NCBI GenBank assembly: GCA_964475835.1
Contig: CAYYYL010000001.1
Span: forward strand, 62,001-126,000
DNA: 64,000 bases
From: JABDCI01 sp964475835
Lineage (GTDB): Bacteria > Verrucomicrobiota > Verrucomicrobiia > JABWAM01
Direction: 5' to 3'
Shown: in pieces, positions 8,751 through 17,511 of the stretch
Layout of the letters: the number at the start of each line of letters is the position of its first letter
How positions within the stretch are numbered: the first letter of the stretch is position 1
The notes under the pieces: model-generated
The model's input: the letters and a program-made list of their open reading frames with translations, nothing else
What the model was told of the DNA's origin: nothing
The model's database searches: none
Program-made: the position numbers and the translations under genes

Positions 8751-8789
8751 ATTCTGGATTCCGGCATCAGACTTCTGTCTTCTAGCTTC
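8751..8789. repeat. 7-bp periodic repeat in front of the YihY-type gene
   Basis: ATTCTGG, ATTCCGG, CATCAGA, CTTCTGT, CTTCTAG and then CTTC lead into the ATG at 8790. The units match those before ychF (7035-7076) with substitutions. As there, the array is open in the frame of the following gene and creates a false N-terminal extension. Confidence 0.65.
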
Positions 8790-9695
8790 ATGTCTCTTTC
8801 GTGGAAGACCTTCTGGGAGCGCGAGAAGGCCGCTTCGCTTGCCCTTGCCCGCTCCGCCCGGAACCTCTGGTTGAAAATGGATGAGGATGAATTTCTTTTT
8901 CTCTCCTCCGGGCTCGCCTTCAACATCCTGCTCTGTCTTCTCCCCATTTTGATTCTTTTTGTATTCGTGCTGGGCATGGTTTTCCAAAACATCGATGTCT
9001 CGGGTCCCATCGATCACCTCCTTAGGATCGCATTTCCCAATCAACCTCACGCCCCGGCGATCCAAAGAGCGATCGAATCGGTGTTGTCGGACATCGTCAC
9101 CCACCGCGGGTCGTTCGGTTTCCTCAGTGTGGCGATTCTCCTGGGGACCTCCGCATCCCTGTTCGCCTCGCTTCGCTCGGTGCTGCATCGCATCTTTCAG
9201 ATCAAGGCCCAGCGGCATTTCATTCTCACCTATTTTGTCGATCTCCTTCTGGTGCTCGGCATGACGTTGCTGATCCTATTCACGACGTCGTTGAGTTGGA
9301 TCTATCGGTCCCTGAAGCACATTCCCGGCTTGCTCTCGCCGCAGGACTGGCTTGTTTCAGGGGCACTGGGGACGATCCCTGATTTTGCGGCCATCGGCAT
9401 TATTTTTCTCCTCTGCTATCTCCTCTACCAATATGTGCCCGAGGAGCGAATCGATCGAAAGAGCGCCCTGATTGCGGCGTGCACCACGAGCCTGGTTTGG
9501 GAAATCTCGGGCTACGTCTTTGGCTGGTATCTTCGCACCCTCACTCATTTCAGCAAACTCTACGGTGCCTACGCATTTATCGTGGTCCTGCTCATCTGGG
9601 TGTTCTGGTCCGCGGTGATTTTTGTGGTTGGAGCGGAGGTTGGCTATCTGGCGCAAACGCGGAACAAAAACCAAAAAATGGATTCTATGGTTTAA
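8790..9695 (+). CDS. YihY/BrkB-family inner membrane protein
   Basis: Integral membrane protein of the YihY (formerly RNase BN) family, 301 aa, with about six membrane helices: LAFNILLCLLPILILFVFVLG, the FLSVAILLGTSASLFASLR segment, LLLVLGMTLLILF, the stretch around IPDFAAIGIIFLLCYLLYQY, and two near the C-terminus ending VFWSAVIFVVGAEVGYL. VPEER and the YGAYAFIVVLLIWVFW signature are typical. The function of the family is unsettled; it is not an RNase. The start at 8790 is chosen because the upstream extension to 8727 is 7-bp repeat DNA. It converges with the TPR gene, and the last 11 bp overlap. Confidence 0.88.
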   Translation: MSLSWKTFWEREKAASLALARSARNLWLKMDEDEFLFLSSGLAFNILLCLLPILILFVFVLGMVFQNIDVSGPIDHLLRIAFPNQPHAPAIQRAIESVLSDIVTHRGSFGFLSVAILLGTSASLFASLRSVLHRIFQIKAQRHFILTYFVDLLLVLGMTLLILFTTSLSWIYRSLKHIPGLLSPQDWLVSGALGTIPDFAAIGIIFLLCYLLYQYVPEERIDRKSALIAACTTSLVWEISGYVFGWYLRTLTHFSKLYGAYAFIVVLLIWVFWSAVIFVVGAEVGYLAQTRNKNQKMDSMV

Positions 9696-12006
9696 ACGTG
9701 GGATATTTGGTTTTCAGCTCCAGCTGGAGACGTTGTACTTCATTGGTCTGACCCGCGGATTCAAAGGCGTGGGAGGCTTTCCAGAGGGAGCGGGGGGTCA
9801 TTTCAGGATCGTTGTACAGGACGGCCACGCTGAGAAAATATTTTCCAGCATCCGCGAATTTCTGTTGATCGGAAAGGATTTCGCCCAGTTGATATCTGGC
9901 GTCCGCGTTGTTTTTGCCCTCCGGCTGGAGCTCCATCACCTCCTCACACAGTTCCTGGGCGCGGACGGATTGTTTTTGAGCACGATAGATGGGGATGAGT
10001 TGCAATTTGGCCGCCACTTGATCCGCGGGCTGCGTGTAGTCCTTTTGATAACTCTCGAAAACCGCTGCAGCCTCCTGCCATTTTTGCTGGGTTGCCAACG
10101 TGGTGCCGAGTCCCCAGCGGGAGGGTTGCTGCCATTCGGGGGTGTTGGGCAGTGAAAGCAGTTTTCGGAAAAAGCGTTCGGCACTCGAAGGGTTTCCCAC
10201 TTTCGCTGATTCCCGGGCCATCCAGTCGTAGATTTCCGGTGCCAGAGAGGGGGCATCCGCCGGAAGCTGATCCACTTCCTGGATCAGAGGAACGAGCTGT
10301 TTGAGTTTGAAATGAGCCAGAATGATGCGCGACGTGGCCTGGGGACCAAAGGACTTGGGATCCATTTTCCGACTCTTCACAAGGGAAGGAACCGACTCGG
10401 AATACTTTTTTTCCTCGAAGAGGCTCCAGCCTGTCCAATAGGCGCCATCCGCGGCGTAGGATGTTTTCGGATAGTCCTTTTCGAGCTGTCGAAAGGCGGC
10501 GCGCATGCGCTCGTAGGAGTGGAGCTGGCCCTGAACGAGACCCAGGCGGTAGAGAGCGGTTTCGCGTTCGGGTGCTTTGGGGAACCGCGTCGAAAATTCC
10601 TCAAAAAGTGCACCGGCCTCGATCCAGCGACTGAGCTGTTGATTGCAAACCGCCCGTTGAAAGAGCGCTCCCGGGGTCCGGGGATCATCCGGGAAATGCT
10701 TCATGAAATCGGCCAGGACGGTTTCCGCATTTTGGAATTGATCGAGTTCGATCAGCGCCAGACCCCGGGTATGGATGGCATCCGCCAGGCGACCGGGTTT
10801 GAGCAGGGGGGGAAAGGGGCCTGAAGTCAGTTTGTCGTAGAGGGCTGATGCCTCGGCAAAACGCTTTTGTCGAAAGGCTCCATCCGCTTGAAGAAAAAGG
10901 ATGTTTGCCAGGTTCGCCGAGGGTTTTCGCCCTTTCACAAATCCCGAGGCCTCGGTGTCCCATGACGGATCGTTGAGTGCAAAAAGACAGATCAGCCGTT
11001 CGTAGGCCACTTGATCGGCGGATTCGTGACGTGGATATTTGAGGAGGAAGGAGTCATACGATGCCACGGCATCCTTGTATCTCTGAAGAAGGCGGAGGCT
11101 GTGGGCGAGCAGAAGATGCGCGTCAGCCTGATTTCCATCGGGAAACTTCACCTTGGTATCCGTGGCGAGTTGGACCACGGTGATGAAGCGGTTGTCCTGG
11201 TAGCAGGCGCAGAGGAATTGAAAATTGGCGTTGGGTATCCATGCCTCCGCTCCGCTCAGTTTTCGAACCTGATCAAAATGCGAGGCGGCGTTCTTCCAGT
11301 CCTTCATCTGCATTTCGATGGCACCTGCCTTGGTTCCCCCCTCGGCACGCAATGCCGGCGCCGCATGGGTCTCGAGCACCTTGGCAAACATCACACGCGC
11401 CTCCTCGTCGTTTCCGGATTCCTGGAGCATGTTGCCCAGTTCGAGGAGGGCGAATGCCCGGTAGGGATTTTCCTTCTCCACACGTGCGAGTTCTCGAAGA
11501 ATTGGCCCTGCCTCCGCCTGGCGGTGGAGCTGGAGAAGAATTCTTGCTTCGTAGAATTGGGATGCCAGTCGGGTGGAATCACTTTCCGCGCGTGCGGCTG
11601 CTTCATGAAATCCCCGGGCAGCCTCCTCGGATCGCCCCTGGTCGAGATCCATTTCTGCGAGGTGAAAGGAGGCCCGGGCGAAGAAGGTTCCTTTGGGAAA
11701 GGCTTTTTGAACCGCCTGATATTGGGCCCTGGCTTCCGCGACTTTCCGCATTCCCCGGAGGCAATCCGCGATGCGGTAGTTTGCCTCTTCGACGGCCATT
11801 CCAGAGGGAAACCACTCAAGATATTTCCGGTATTCCGCAAGCGCCAGCTCGTAGAAACTTCGCGCAAGAAAACCGTCTCCAAGCTCCATCTGGGTGCGTT
11901 CCAGCCGGTCGACCGATATCGGCTTTTCCCCGGGACTGTTCGTCGTCTGCGCTCCGACCGGAGTAACTGCCAGTAACGCCTGCAAGAAAAGGAAAAGGCG
12001 ACGCAT
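9685..12006 (-). CDS. Exported tetratricopeptide-repeat protein linked to ExbB/ExbD
   Basis: A 773-aa protein with a signal peptide (MRRLFLFLQALLAVTPVGAQ, cleavage near GAQ) and then tandem TPR-type helical pairs along the whole length, such as FYELALAEYRKYLEWFPSG, AEARAQYQAVQKAFPKG and AAAVFESYQKDY. The start at 12006 is chosen for the signal peptide; the frame to 12144 overlaps exbD and is rejected. It lies 65 bp after exbD, and exbB-exbD overlap by 4 bp, so the three probably form one operon. By analogy with Tol-Pal (CpoB) or Ton systems it may be a periplasmic scaffold that receives energy from ExbBD; that is inference. No enzyme motif is seen. Confidence 0.8.
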   Translation of the reverse strand: MRRLFLFLQALLAVTPVGAQTTNSPGEKPISVDRLERTQMELGDGFLARSFYELALAEYRKYLEWFPSGMAVEEANYRIADCLRGMRKVAEARAQYQAVQKAFPKGTFFARASFHLAEMDLDQGRSEEAARGFHEAAARAESDSTRLASQFYEARILLQLHRQAEAGPILRELARVEKENPYRAFALLELGNMLQESGNDEEARVMFAKVLETHAAPALRAEGGTKAGAIEMQMKDWKNAASHFDQVRKLSGAEAWIPNANFQFLCACYQDNRFITVVQLATDTKVKFPDGNQADAHLLLAHSLRLLQRYKDAVASYDSFLLKYPRHESADQVAYERLICLFALNDPSWDTEASGFVKGRKPSANLANILFLQADGAFRQKRFAEASALYDKLTSGPFPPLLKPGRLADAIHTRGLALIELDQFQNAETVLADFMKHFPDDPRTPGALFQRAVCNQQLSRWIEAGALFEEFSTRFPKAPERETALYRLGLVQGQLHSYERMRAAFRQLEKDYPKTSYAADGAYWTGWSLFEEKKYSESVPSLVKSRKMDPKSFGPQATSRIILAHFKLKQLVPLIQEVDQLPADAPSLAPEIYDWMARESAKVGNPSSAERFFRKLLSLPNTPEWQQPSRWGLGTTLATQQKWQEAAAVFESYQKDYTQPADQVAAKLQLIPIYRAQKQSVRAQELCEEVMELQPEGKNNADARYQLGEILSDQQKFADAGKYFLSVAVLYNDPEMTPRSLWKASHAFESAGQTNEVQRLQLELKTKYPTFKP

Positions 12007-12071
12007 CCGCTTCAGTCTCGCATGTTTTGAGGTGGATGGGAAGCCGGTGAAGATATACCCATCCACAGGCT

Positions 12072-12503
12072 CTAAGGGACAGATGCTTGGGGCTCCTCGA
12101 CCGCCGTCGCAAAAGCCACGTTCCAAATATCCGCTGCGCGGCACACATCGAGGATAGCAATCACATGCTTGTAGGAAGCCGATTCATCCGCGCGAAGGAT
12201 CACGGCTTGATTGGGAAACTGTCCGACAATCTGCTTAAGGATGGAGAGAAGTTCGTCGCGGGTGACTTCACGACGGTTGAGCACGACACGCCCGTCGGCT
12301 TTCACATTGAGAACGATCTCCCCGGGGAGACGTTTGGGGGATTCCCCCTGTTTCGCGGTGGGTACGCGCACGTCGAGCTCGGTCTCGTAGCGGGCGACGT
12401 TCCACGTCAGAAGGAAAAACGTCAGCAGAAACAAAATCACGTCAATCATCGGGGCGAGCTGCAACCCGATCGGATCGGTGTGGACGCGGGATCGAAAGTT
12501 CAT
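12072..12503 (-). CDS. exbD: Biopolymer transport protein ExbD/TolR
   Basis: One-helix inner-membrane partner of ExbB in a proton-driven motor. 143 aa. A short cytoplasmic N-terminus, one membrane helix APMIDVILFLLTFFLL with the proton-relay Asp (residue 21) that the family requires, then a periplasmic domain with the pattern EIVLNVKADGRVVLNRREV and the VILRADESASYKHVIAILDVCRAA signature split over residues 101-125. The start codon overlaps the exbB stop in ATGA. No TonB or TolA follows; the TPR protein does. Confidence 0.92.
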   Translation of the reverse strand: MNFRSRVHTDPIGLQLAPMIDVILFLLTFFLLTWNVARYETELDVRVPTAKQGESPKRLPGEIVLNVKADGRVVLNRREVTRDELLSILKQIVGQFPNQAVILRADESASYKHVIAILDVCRAADIWNVAFATAVEEPQASVP

Positions 12504-13225
12504 GATTTCACTTTGAGGGTCATCAGCGCCACGAGGAAGGTGGCGTTCGATTCAAGGTCCGAGATCAACGCCTGGACCCGACCGCGGAAATAGGAATAGA
12601 AAAACATGGAGGTGATGCCGACCAGCAGGCCTGCGGCCGTGGCTACGAGCGCCTGCGAAACACCTCCTGCCAGAAGTAACGTGCGCATCGGTGTGTCCTC
12701 ACTGGCAATGGAGCCAAAGGAGCGGAGGATGCCGACCACGGTGCCAAAAAGGCCGAGCATGGGAGACAGGACGCCGATGTCCATGAGATAGACCACGCTC
12801 TGGTTCAATGCCGCGGCTTGGCGTGATCCCTCCGCCTGGGCCACTTCCCGGAGCGCGGTGCCATCCGCCTGGGGATTGTTCTGATGAAATTCGGCCGCCC
12901 GCTCGATCACGCGGGAAAGAATCTGGGGATTGCTGCGGGCTGCCTCCAGGAGTCGGGCAAACTGGCCTTCATAGATGATGGCCTGCATCGATCGGATGAA
13001 TTCTGGGGTGGCGATCCGGTTTTTTCGAAGGGTGATGAAATAAAATAGGATCAGCAGGATGGCGGCAAAGGAGGCCAGGAGCAGGGGAATCATCACCCAG
13101 CCGCCTGCAAGCAGCAATTCCCACAAGGTCAGGTCGATTTTTGCCGGAGTGGAGGCTGCCGCAGCAGTGGGAGCTGCCTGCACCAGGGTGGTTGCGGAAA
13201 GGAGAATGGAGAAAACCTTTTTCAT
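12500..13225 (-). CDS. exbB: Biopolymer transport protein ExbB/TolQ (MotA family)
   Basis: Motor subunit that forms the proton channel with ExbD. 241 aa. A signal-like N-terminus (about 1-24, ending in Ala repeats) is followed by a first membrane helix at about 35-65 (GGWVMIPLLLASFAAILLIL) and by the paired C-terminal helices with LSPMLGLFGTVVGILRSFGS and SQALVATAAGLLVGITSMFF, the two conserved MotA_ExbB segments. The leading peptide before helix 1 is an addition seen in many ExbB homologues outside the Enterobacteria. It starts a block exbB-exbD-TPR on the minus strand and is divergent from the Cdd1-like gene at 13293. Confidence 0.92.
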   Translation of the reverse strand: MKKVFSILLSATTLVQAAPTAAAASTPAKIDLTLWELLLAGGWVMIPLLLASFAAILLILFYFITLRKNRIATPEFIRSMQAIIYEGQFARLLEAARSNPQILSRVIERAAEFHQNNPQADGTALREVAQAEGSRQAAALNQSVVYLMDIGVLSPMLGLFGTVVGILRSFGSIASEDTPMRTLLLAGGVSQALVATAAGLLVGITSMFFYSYFRGRVQALISDLESNATFLVALMTLKVKS

Positions 13226-13292
13226 AGGAAAATGGGGACCCCCTGTTCTTACGAATCAAAATCAAAAATTGCAACTGCGGAAGTCTCAGGGT

Positions 13293-13616
13293 ATGAATGA
13301 GTTCATGCTGAATTCCCGGGCGGCATCCGTGAAGAGTCTCACGACCATTCCGGGTGTCGGCAAGAGTCTGGCCCACGATCTGATCCGGATCGGGATTCAT
13401 CAGGTAAGCGATTTGAAGGGGAAGGATCCCGAGTGGCTGTATGAAGAATTATGCCGCGTCACCGGGCATCGACACGATCGGTGTGTCCTCTACGCCTTTC
13501 GTTGCGCCGTCTACTATGCATCCTACACGGCGCATGAACCCGCGCGATTGAAGTGGTGGAATTGGAAAGATGCCTCGCGGGCGAAATCCCCACCCCCGTC
13601 ACCTCCGCTTGTATGA
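13293..13616 (+). CDS. Helix-hairpin-helix protein, Cdd1 (pathogenicity locus) family
   Basis: A 107-aa protein with a helix-hairpin-helix (LTTIPGVGKSLAHDLIRIGI, residues 17-36) followed by DLKGKDPEWLYEELCRVTG, then HDRCVLYAFRCAVYYA and a WWNW segment. That order matches the Cdd1 family. The HhH suggests nucleic-acid contact; no function is established. The ATG at 13293 is used because upstream residues in the open frame overlap exbB antisense and are not conserved in character. Its stop shares ATGA (13613-13616) with the next gene, so the two are translationally coupled. Confidence 0.75.
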   Translation: MNEFMLNSRAASVKSLTTIPGVGKSLAHDLIRIGIHQVSDLKGKDPEWLYEELCRVTGHRHDRCVLYAFRCAVYYASYTAHEPARLKWWNWKDASRAKSPPPSPPLV

Positions 13617-14014
13617 TGACGACGTTCAGCCGATGGGTGGGCATTGAAGGGCTTGAGCACATCACCTTCGCCGACCTCAAAAGCAACGATCGCCTCATCC
13701 ACACACTGCAGGATAAAATGCATGAGCTCGATCCCCGCAAACTTCAGGATCAGATACTCGAGGCAAACGTGCGACTCCTGCTCGATCTGGTCCGGGATAC
13801 GCTTGCTGACCGTTATCAGGATCTCACCATCCTTGCCTTCGCGCACATCGTTTCAGCTCTCGACTATTTTGTGCGTGTGATGGATGAGACACCCGATTCG
13901 TTGCCCGGGGGATACCTCGACGATCTGCAACGTGTTCAGCGCGTCTGCGCGGATTTCAGTGGGGAGATCGACGCTTACAAAACGTGGAAGCTTCGTCAGC
14001 CACGGCCGATGTGA
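13613..14014 (+). CDS. Uncharacterised protein with YkvA/DUF1232-like motif
   Basis: A 133-aa protein that starts inside the stop codon of the Cdd1-like gene (ATGA). The stretch ALDYFVRVMDETPDSLPGG followed by YLDD (about residues 83-105) resembles the D-x-x-PD-x-x-PG-x-GYLDD core of DUF1232/YkvA proteins, but without the hydrophobicity usual there, so it may be a soluble relative. The remainder looks helical and charged. I do not recognise a function. It converges with dapL; only 4 bp separate the two stops. Confidence 0.5.
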   Translation: MMTTFSRWVGIEGLEHITFADLKSNDRLIHTLQDKMHELDPRKLQDQILEANVRLLLDLVRDTLADRYQDLTILAFAHIVSALDYFVRVMDETPDSLPGGYLDDLQRVQRVCADFSGEIDAYKTWKLRQPRPM

Positions 14015-14018
14015 CCCA

Positions 14019-15251
14019 TCAAAACCCAAAGTTGGCGTCACGAAGCCGTTTTTCAATTTCCGCAATCACTCGCTTTTCGTCGTCCACTCCCCTGGATGAG
14101 AAAGTGACGGAGAAGCGCAGGAACGCGCCGGCGTCATCCCACGGCACGGTGGAGATGAGTTTTTGGGTGATCAACCACTGACTTGCGTCCTCGGCCTTTC
14201 CAAACGGGGTTGACCCCGCACGCTTTGGAGCGCGCACATAGAGAAAGAAAGATCCCTTCGGTTTGCGCGCGTCGAACCCGAATTTGTTCAGCGTGGTGAC
14301 GAGGAGATCCATGCGCCGCGAATATTTCGCTGCGATTTTTTCGGTAATCTCCGGATGGTCGAAGCCATACGCCGCGGCGTGTTGCACCGCGAGGAACTGT
14401 CCGGAATCGGTGTTGTCCTTCACATCCCCGTAGGCCTTCACCAACAGGGGGTTTCCGACGACGAATCCGCATCGCCAGCCGGTCATATTGAACGATTTGC
14501 TGGTGGAGTGGAGTTCGATGCCGACGTCCTTTGCCCCCGGTGTGGCAAGAAAACTCTGGGGTCTGCCTTCGAACACCAGCGCGGCGTAGGCGGCATCGGA
14601 GATGACGACCAGTTTGTGCTTGAGGGCGAATTCCACGACCCGTTTGAAAAAATCTGCTGTGGCGCTGGCGCCTGTGGGGTTGTTGGGATAGTTGATCACC
14701 AGCACCTTTGCGCGCTTCAATTTGTCCGCAGGCACGGCCTCGAGATCTGGCAGGAATTGATTTTCCGGGGTGAGAGGCATGTTGTAAACCTCTCCCCCGT
14801 AGTACTTCGCGTGAGTGCCAAAGACGGGATAGCCCGGAGTGGTCATCAATACGACATCGCCCGGATTGATGAAGCATGCGGGCAGGATGGAGAGCGCCGC
14901 CTTGGAGCCAATGGAATGAAGTACCTCCGTGGCGGGATCGATTCCTTTGACGCCGCAGACGCGTTCCATGTATCGTGTAGCAGCCTGCTTCAACACCTCG
15001 TCCCCGTTGTCCGAGTAACCACGATTTTCCGGTTTCTTTGCTTCAAGGCAAAGTTGTTCCACGACTTCCGGAAACGCCATTTCGTCGGGTTCACCCACGC
15101 CCATGTCGATCAGTTCCCCGCCTGGATTTGCCGCCAGGGCAGCCCGCTTGGCGCGTTTGATTTTTTCGAATTTGTAGATGGCCGTGTCCTTGCCGTAACG
15201 AATGCCACCGATGCGTTCCGCAAAGAGGTTCTGGAGATGGGAGTCGCTCAT
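14019..15251 (-). CDS. dapL: LL-diaminopimelate aminotransferase
   Basis: PLP-dependent class I/II aminotransferase that makes LL-diaminopimelate directly from tetrahydrodipicolinate, for lysine and peptidoglycan. 410 aa. Seen: GVGEPDEMAFP near the N-terminus, the SIGSKAALSILPACFINPGD segment split around residue 114-132, NYPNNPTGA, the SDAAYAAL segment and the PLP lysine K252 in STSKSFNMTGWR. DapL is typical of Chlamydiae, Verrucomicrobia, plants and some other bacteria and replaces the acyl-DAP routes. A 7-bp repeat array lies just upstream of the ATG. Alternative: another closely related aminotransferase of the same fold; the motif set favours DapL. Confidence 0.88.
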   Translation of the reverse strand: MSDSHLQNLFAERIGGIRYGKDTAIYKFEKIKRAKRAALAANPGGELIDMGVGEPDEMAFPEVVEQLCLEAKKPENRGYSDNGDEVLKQAATRYMERVCGVKGIDPATEVLHSIGSKAALSILPACFINPGDVVLMTTPGYPVFGTHAKYYGGEVYNMPLTPENQFLPDLEAVPADKLKRAKVLVINYPNNPTGASATADFFKRVVEFALKHKLVVISDAAYAALVFEGRPQSFLATPGAKDVGIELHSTSKSFNMTGWRCGFVVGNPLLVKAYGDVKDNTDSGQFLAVQHAAAYGFDHPEITEKIAAKYSRRMDLLVTTLNKFGFDARKPKGSFFLYVRAPKRAGSTPFGKAEDASQWLITQKLISTVPWDDAGAFLRFSVTFSSRGVDDEKRVIAEIEKRLRDANFGF

Positions 15252-15255
15252 AAAT

Positions 15256-15290
15256 AGTTGAGAGTTGAGAGTTGAGGGTTGAGAGTCAAG
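15256..15290. repeat. Five 7-bp units upstream of dapL
   Basis: On the plus strand AGTTGAG three times, then GGTTGAG and AGTCAAG; read along dapL this is CTCAACT-type units ending 4 bp before the ATG at 15251. The same unit type occurs at 17512-17546 and, in coding DNA, at 59467-59515. Confidence 0.8.
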
Positions 15291-15419
15291 TCCGCAGGCA
15301 AATCTCCATGGCCCGTCATTCTGAGAGATCCTTCGCCTCGCTCAAAATGCCTTGCCTGGAAAAACAATGGAATTCGGCTCGATCCGGTGATTCAAGGATT
15401 GTAGGCTGAAGGCCCTGTC

Positions 15420-16211
15420 GTGAACCGCGCCTTCATCCATCTGAGCCAACTCTTTCAGTCTTTTCCGCGTGCCTTGATTCAGGCATTCAAGGTCGATGGA
15501 TGGTCCGGAGTGAATGCCGCGACCTGTTCCTATCTGTTGGCAGGAGTGCCCTTTCCCTTTCGTTTGGGCAGTGTGGGCAGTGTCCGGACCCTTCAGGAGG
15601 TTCGCAACTATCTGGACAACATCGCTTTTGGCGAATTGCGATGGGAACGGGTCGAATCCTGTCTGCGCTTGGCATCCGAACCCGTGGTGGTTGATCTTGG
15701 GGTAAATGTCGGAATTTCCATCCGCTGGTGGCTTCATTTGAATCCACGCGCCCGCGTGATCGGGATCGACATGCTTCAGGAGGCTCTGGATTTTACCACG
15801 ACGGCTCTAAAGGGTTCCGGTGTGGGAACGAACTGGACTCCCATTTGCGCCGGCGTCAGTGATGAACCTCAAAAGGAACGAGCCATTTCCTACGAAGACC
15901 CCCTCGAAGGAACGACCAGCCTGCAATCATCCACCGGGTCCCGCCAACGGACCATCCGGATGGATACCCTGGATCATCTTCTTCAAGGTGAAAATCCCCC
16001 CCATATCGATCTCCTCAAATGTGATATCGAGGGCTATGGAGGACTTGCCTTGAAGGGTGCCCCCGCGACTCTGTCGAAAACCCGGTTTGTGGTGGCGGAA
16101 ACCCACGACGAAACGGAAACGAGACTGATGACCGACCTTCTCAAGGGGAGCGGATTCGGGCTCATTCGAATTTCCGGCCGCTCGATGTGGTGGGAGAATC
16201 AAAAGGCGTAA
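15420..16211 (+). CDS. FkbM-family SAM-dependent methyltransferase
   Basis: 263-aa class I methyltransferase of the FkbM group, usually O-methylating sugars or other small molecules. SAM-binding motif I is VVDLGVNVGISIRWW, followed by the acidic GIDM at the end of strand 2. Typical FkbM features are the RMDTLDHLL segment and LLKCDIEGYGGLALKGA, with the catalytic-region Asp/Glu pair. The start is GTG at 15420; no better ATG exists before motif I. It stands alone between dapL and mqnC. The substrate cannot be read from sequence. Confidence 0.8.
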   Translation: MNRAFIHLSQLFQSFPRALIQAFKVDGWSGVNAATCSYLLAGVPFPFRLGSVGSVRTLQEVRNYLDNIAFGELRWERVESCLRLASEPVVVDLGVNVGISIRWWLHLNPRARVIGIDMLQEALDFTTTALKGSGVGTNWTPICAGVSDEPQKERAISYEDPLEGTTSLQSSTGSRQRTIRMDTLDHLLQGENPPHIDLLKCDIEGYGGLALKGAPATLSKTRFVVAETHDETETRLMTDLLKGSGFGLIRISGRSMWWENQKA

Positions 16212-16322
16212 TCTTTTAGCAAGCTGCTAGGGGACTCGATGGAGGAGGTGAACTGGGCATGGCTTTCGTGGAGATGACGTGAATTTTGTTCGTGATCTCG
16301 GACTCAGCTGATTCTGAGTCTC

Positions 16323-17420
16323 TCAACTTTCAACCAACTGATACCAGTTGTCCCTCTGCCGTGCTTCGTAGCCCAGTTCTCCGATGAGACGTTTCATGTC
16401 GTCGACCCCCATGTGGAAGGTGGTGCCCGCCGAGGAGACGACGTTTTCCTCGATCATGATGGAGCCCAGATCGTTCGCGCCGTATTGAAGGGCGATCTGG
16501 CCGATCTTGGGACCCTGGGTCACCCAGGACGATTGAACGTTGTCAAAATTATCGAGGAAGATGCGCGCGAGCGCCTGCATGCGAAGGTATTCGTGGGAGC
16601 CCACGCCTTCGGCCTTGAGCTTGGTGTGCTCTTTCTGAAAGGTCCAGCAGATGAATGCCGTGAAACCCCCAGTCTCATCCTGCAGATCGCGGAGTCGTTG
16701 CAAGTGCTCGATCCGATCCTCGACGGTCTCCACGTGTCCGAACATCATGGTGGCGCTGGTGCGAAGACCGAGTTCATGGCCGATGCGCATCACGTTGAGC
16801 CAGTCGTCCGATTTGCATTTGAGCGGGGCGATGCGATCGCGCACGCGATCGACGAGAATTTCCCCTCCACCACCCGGAATGGAACCAAGTCCGGCTTCCA
16901 TGAACTTTTGAATGATCTCCCGGATGGGCATCCGGAACACTTCCGAGAAGTGATTGAATTCAGGAGGAGAGAACGCGTGGATGTTGACCTGGGGATAGGT
17001 CGTTTTGATGAAACGAAGAAGATCGAGATAGAATTCGATTCCGAGCTTGGGGTGATGCCCGCCCTGCATCAAAATCTGGGTGCCCCCGAGCGCGATGGTC
17101 TCCTCGATTTTTTTTCCGATCTCCTCGTGGGAAAGCACATAGGCGTCTTCGTCGCCTTCCACGCGATAGAAGGCGCAGAATTTGCAATAGACATTGCAAA
17201 TATTCGTGTAGTTGATGTTACGGTCGATGATGTAGGTGACGATCTCATTGCCTCGGCCCTCGTAAGCGCCGACTTTCTTCAACTTGCGGCGTTCGTGTGC
17301 CAGGGCCCCAAGTTCCTCGAGGGAACAGGTATGATAAAGCTGGAGCGCCTCGTCCGCTTCGATGCGTTCGCCGTCGAGGATCTTCGATTCCAGAGTGTCT
17401 AGGGCTGGGGTGGAGGGCAC
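16323..17420 (-). CDS. mqnC: Cyclic dehypoxanthinyl futalosine synthase (radical SAM)
   Basis: Radical SAM enzyme of the futalosine menaquinone pathway that cyclises dehypoxanthine futalosine. 365 aa. Cluster cysteines C75, C79, C82 in CNVYCKFCAF give the CxxxCxxC motif. Family marks are ILMQGGHHPKLGIEFY, HAFSPPEFNH, SIPGGGGEIL and the MMFGHVETVEDRIEHL plus LQDETGGFTAF segment; this set fits MqnC better than its relative MqnE. The start is GTG at 17420 and a 7-bp repeat array begins 12 bp upstream. mqnA is at 22.7 kb; mqnB, mqnD and mqnE are not seen here. Confidence 0.9.
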   Translation of the reverse strand: MPSTPALDTLESKILDGERIEADEALQLYHTCSLEELGALAHERRKLKKVGAYEGRGNEIVTYIIDRNINYTNICNVYCKFCAFYRVEGDEDAYVLSHEEIGKKIEETIALGGTQILMQGGHHPKLGIEFYLDLLRFIKTTYPQVNIHAFSPPEFNHFSEVFRMPIREIIQKFMEAGLGSIPGGGGEILVDRVRDRIAPLKCKSDDWLNVMRIGHELGLRTSATMMFGHVETVEDRIEHLQRLRDLQDETGGFTAFICWTFQKEHTKLKAEGVGSHEYLRMQALARIFLDNFDNVQSSWVTQGPKIGQIALQYGANDLGSIMIEENVVSSAGTTFHMGVDDMKRLIGELGYEARQRDNWYQLVES

Positions 17421-17432
17421 GGGGACAGTTTA

Positions 17433-17474
17433 AGGTTCAAAGTTCAAAGTTCAAAGTTCAAAGTTGAGGTTGAA
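17433..17474. repeat. Six 7-bp units upstream of mqnC
   Basis: Plus-strand units AGGTTCA, AAGTTCA three times, AAGTTGA and GGTTGAA, ending 12 bp before the GTG start of mqnC on the other strand. A second array (17512-17546) of a different unit sits 37 bp away in front of the divergent aldehyde dehydrogenase gene, so this one intergenic region carries an array at each gene start. Confidence 0.8.
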
Positions 17475-17511
17475 AGAAACGAACATTCAGACGAAAACTA
17501 GTCCGGTCTTT

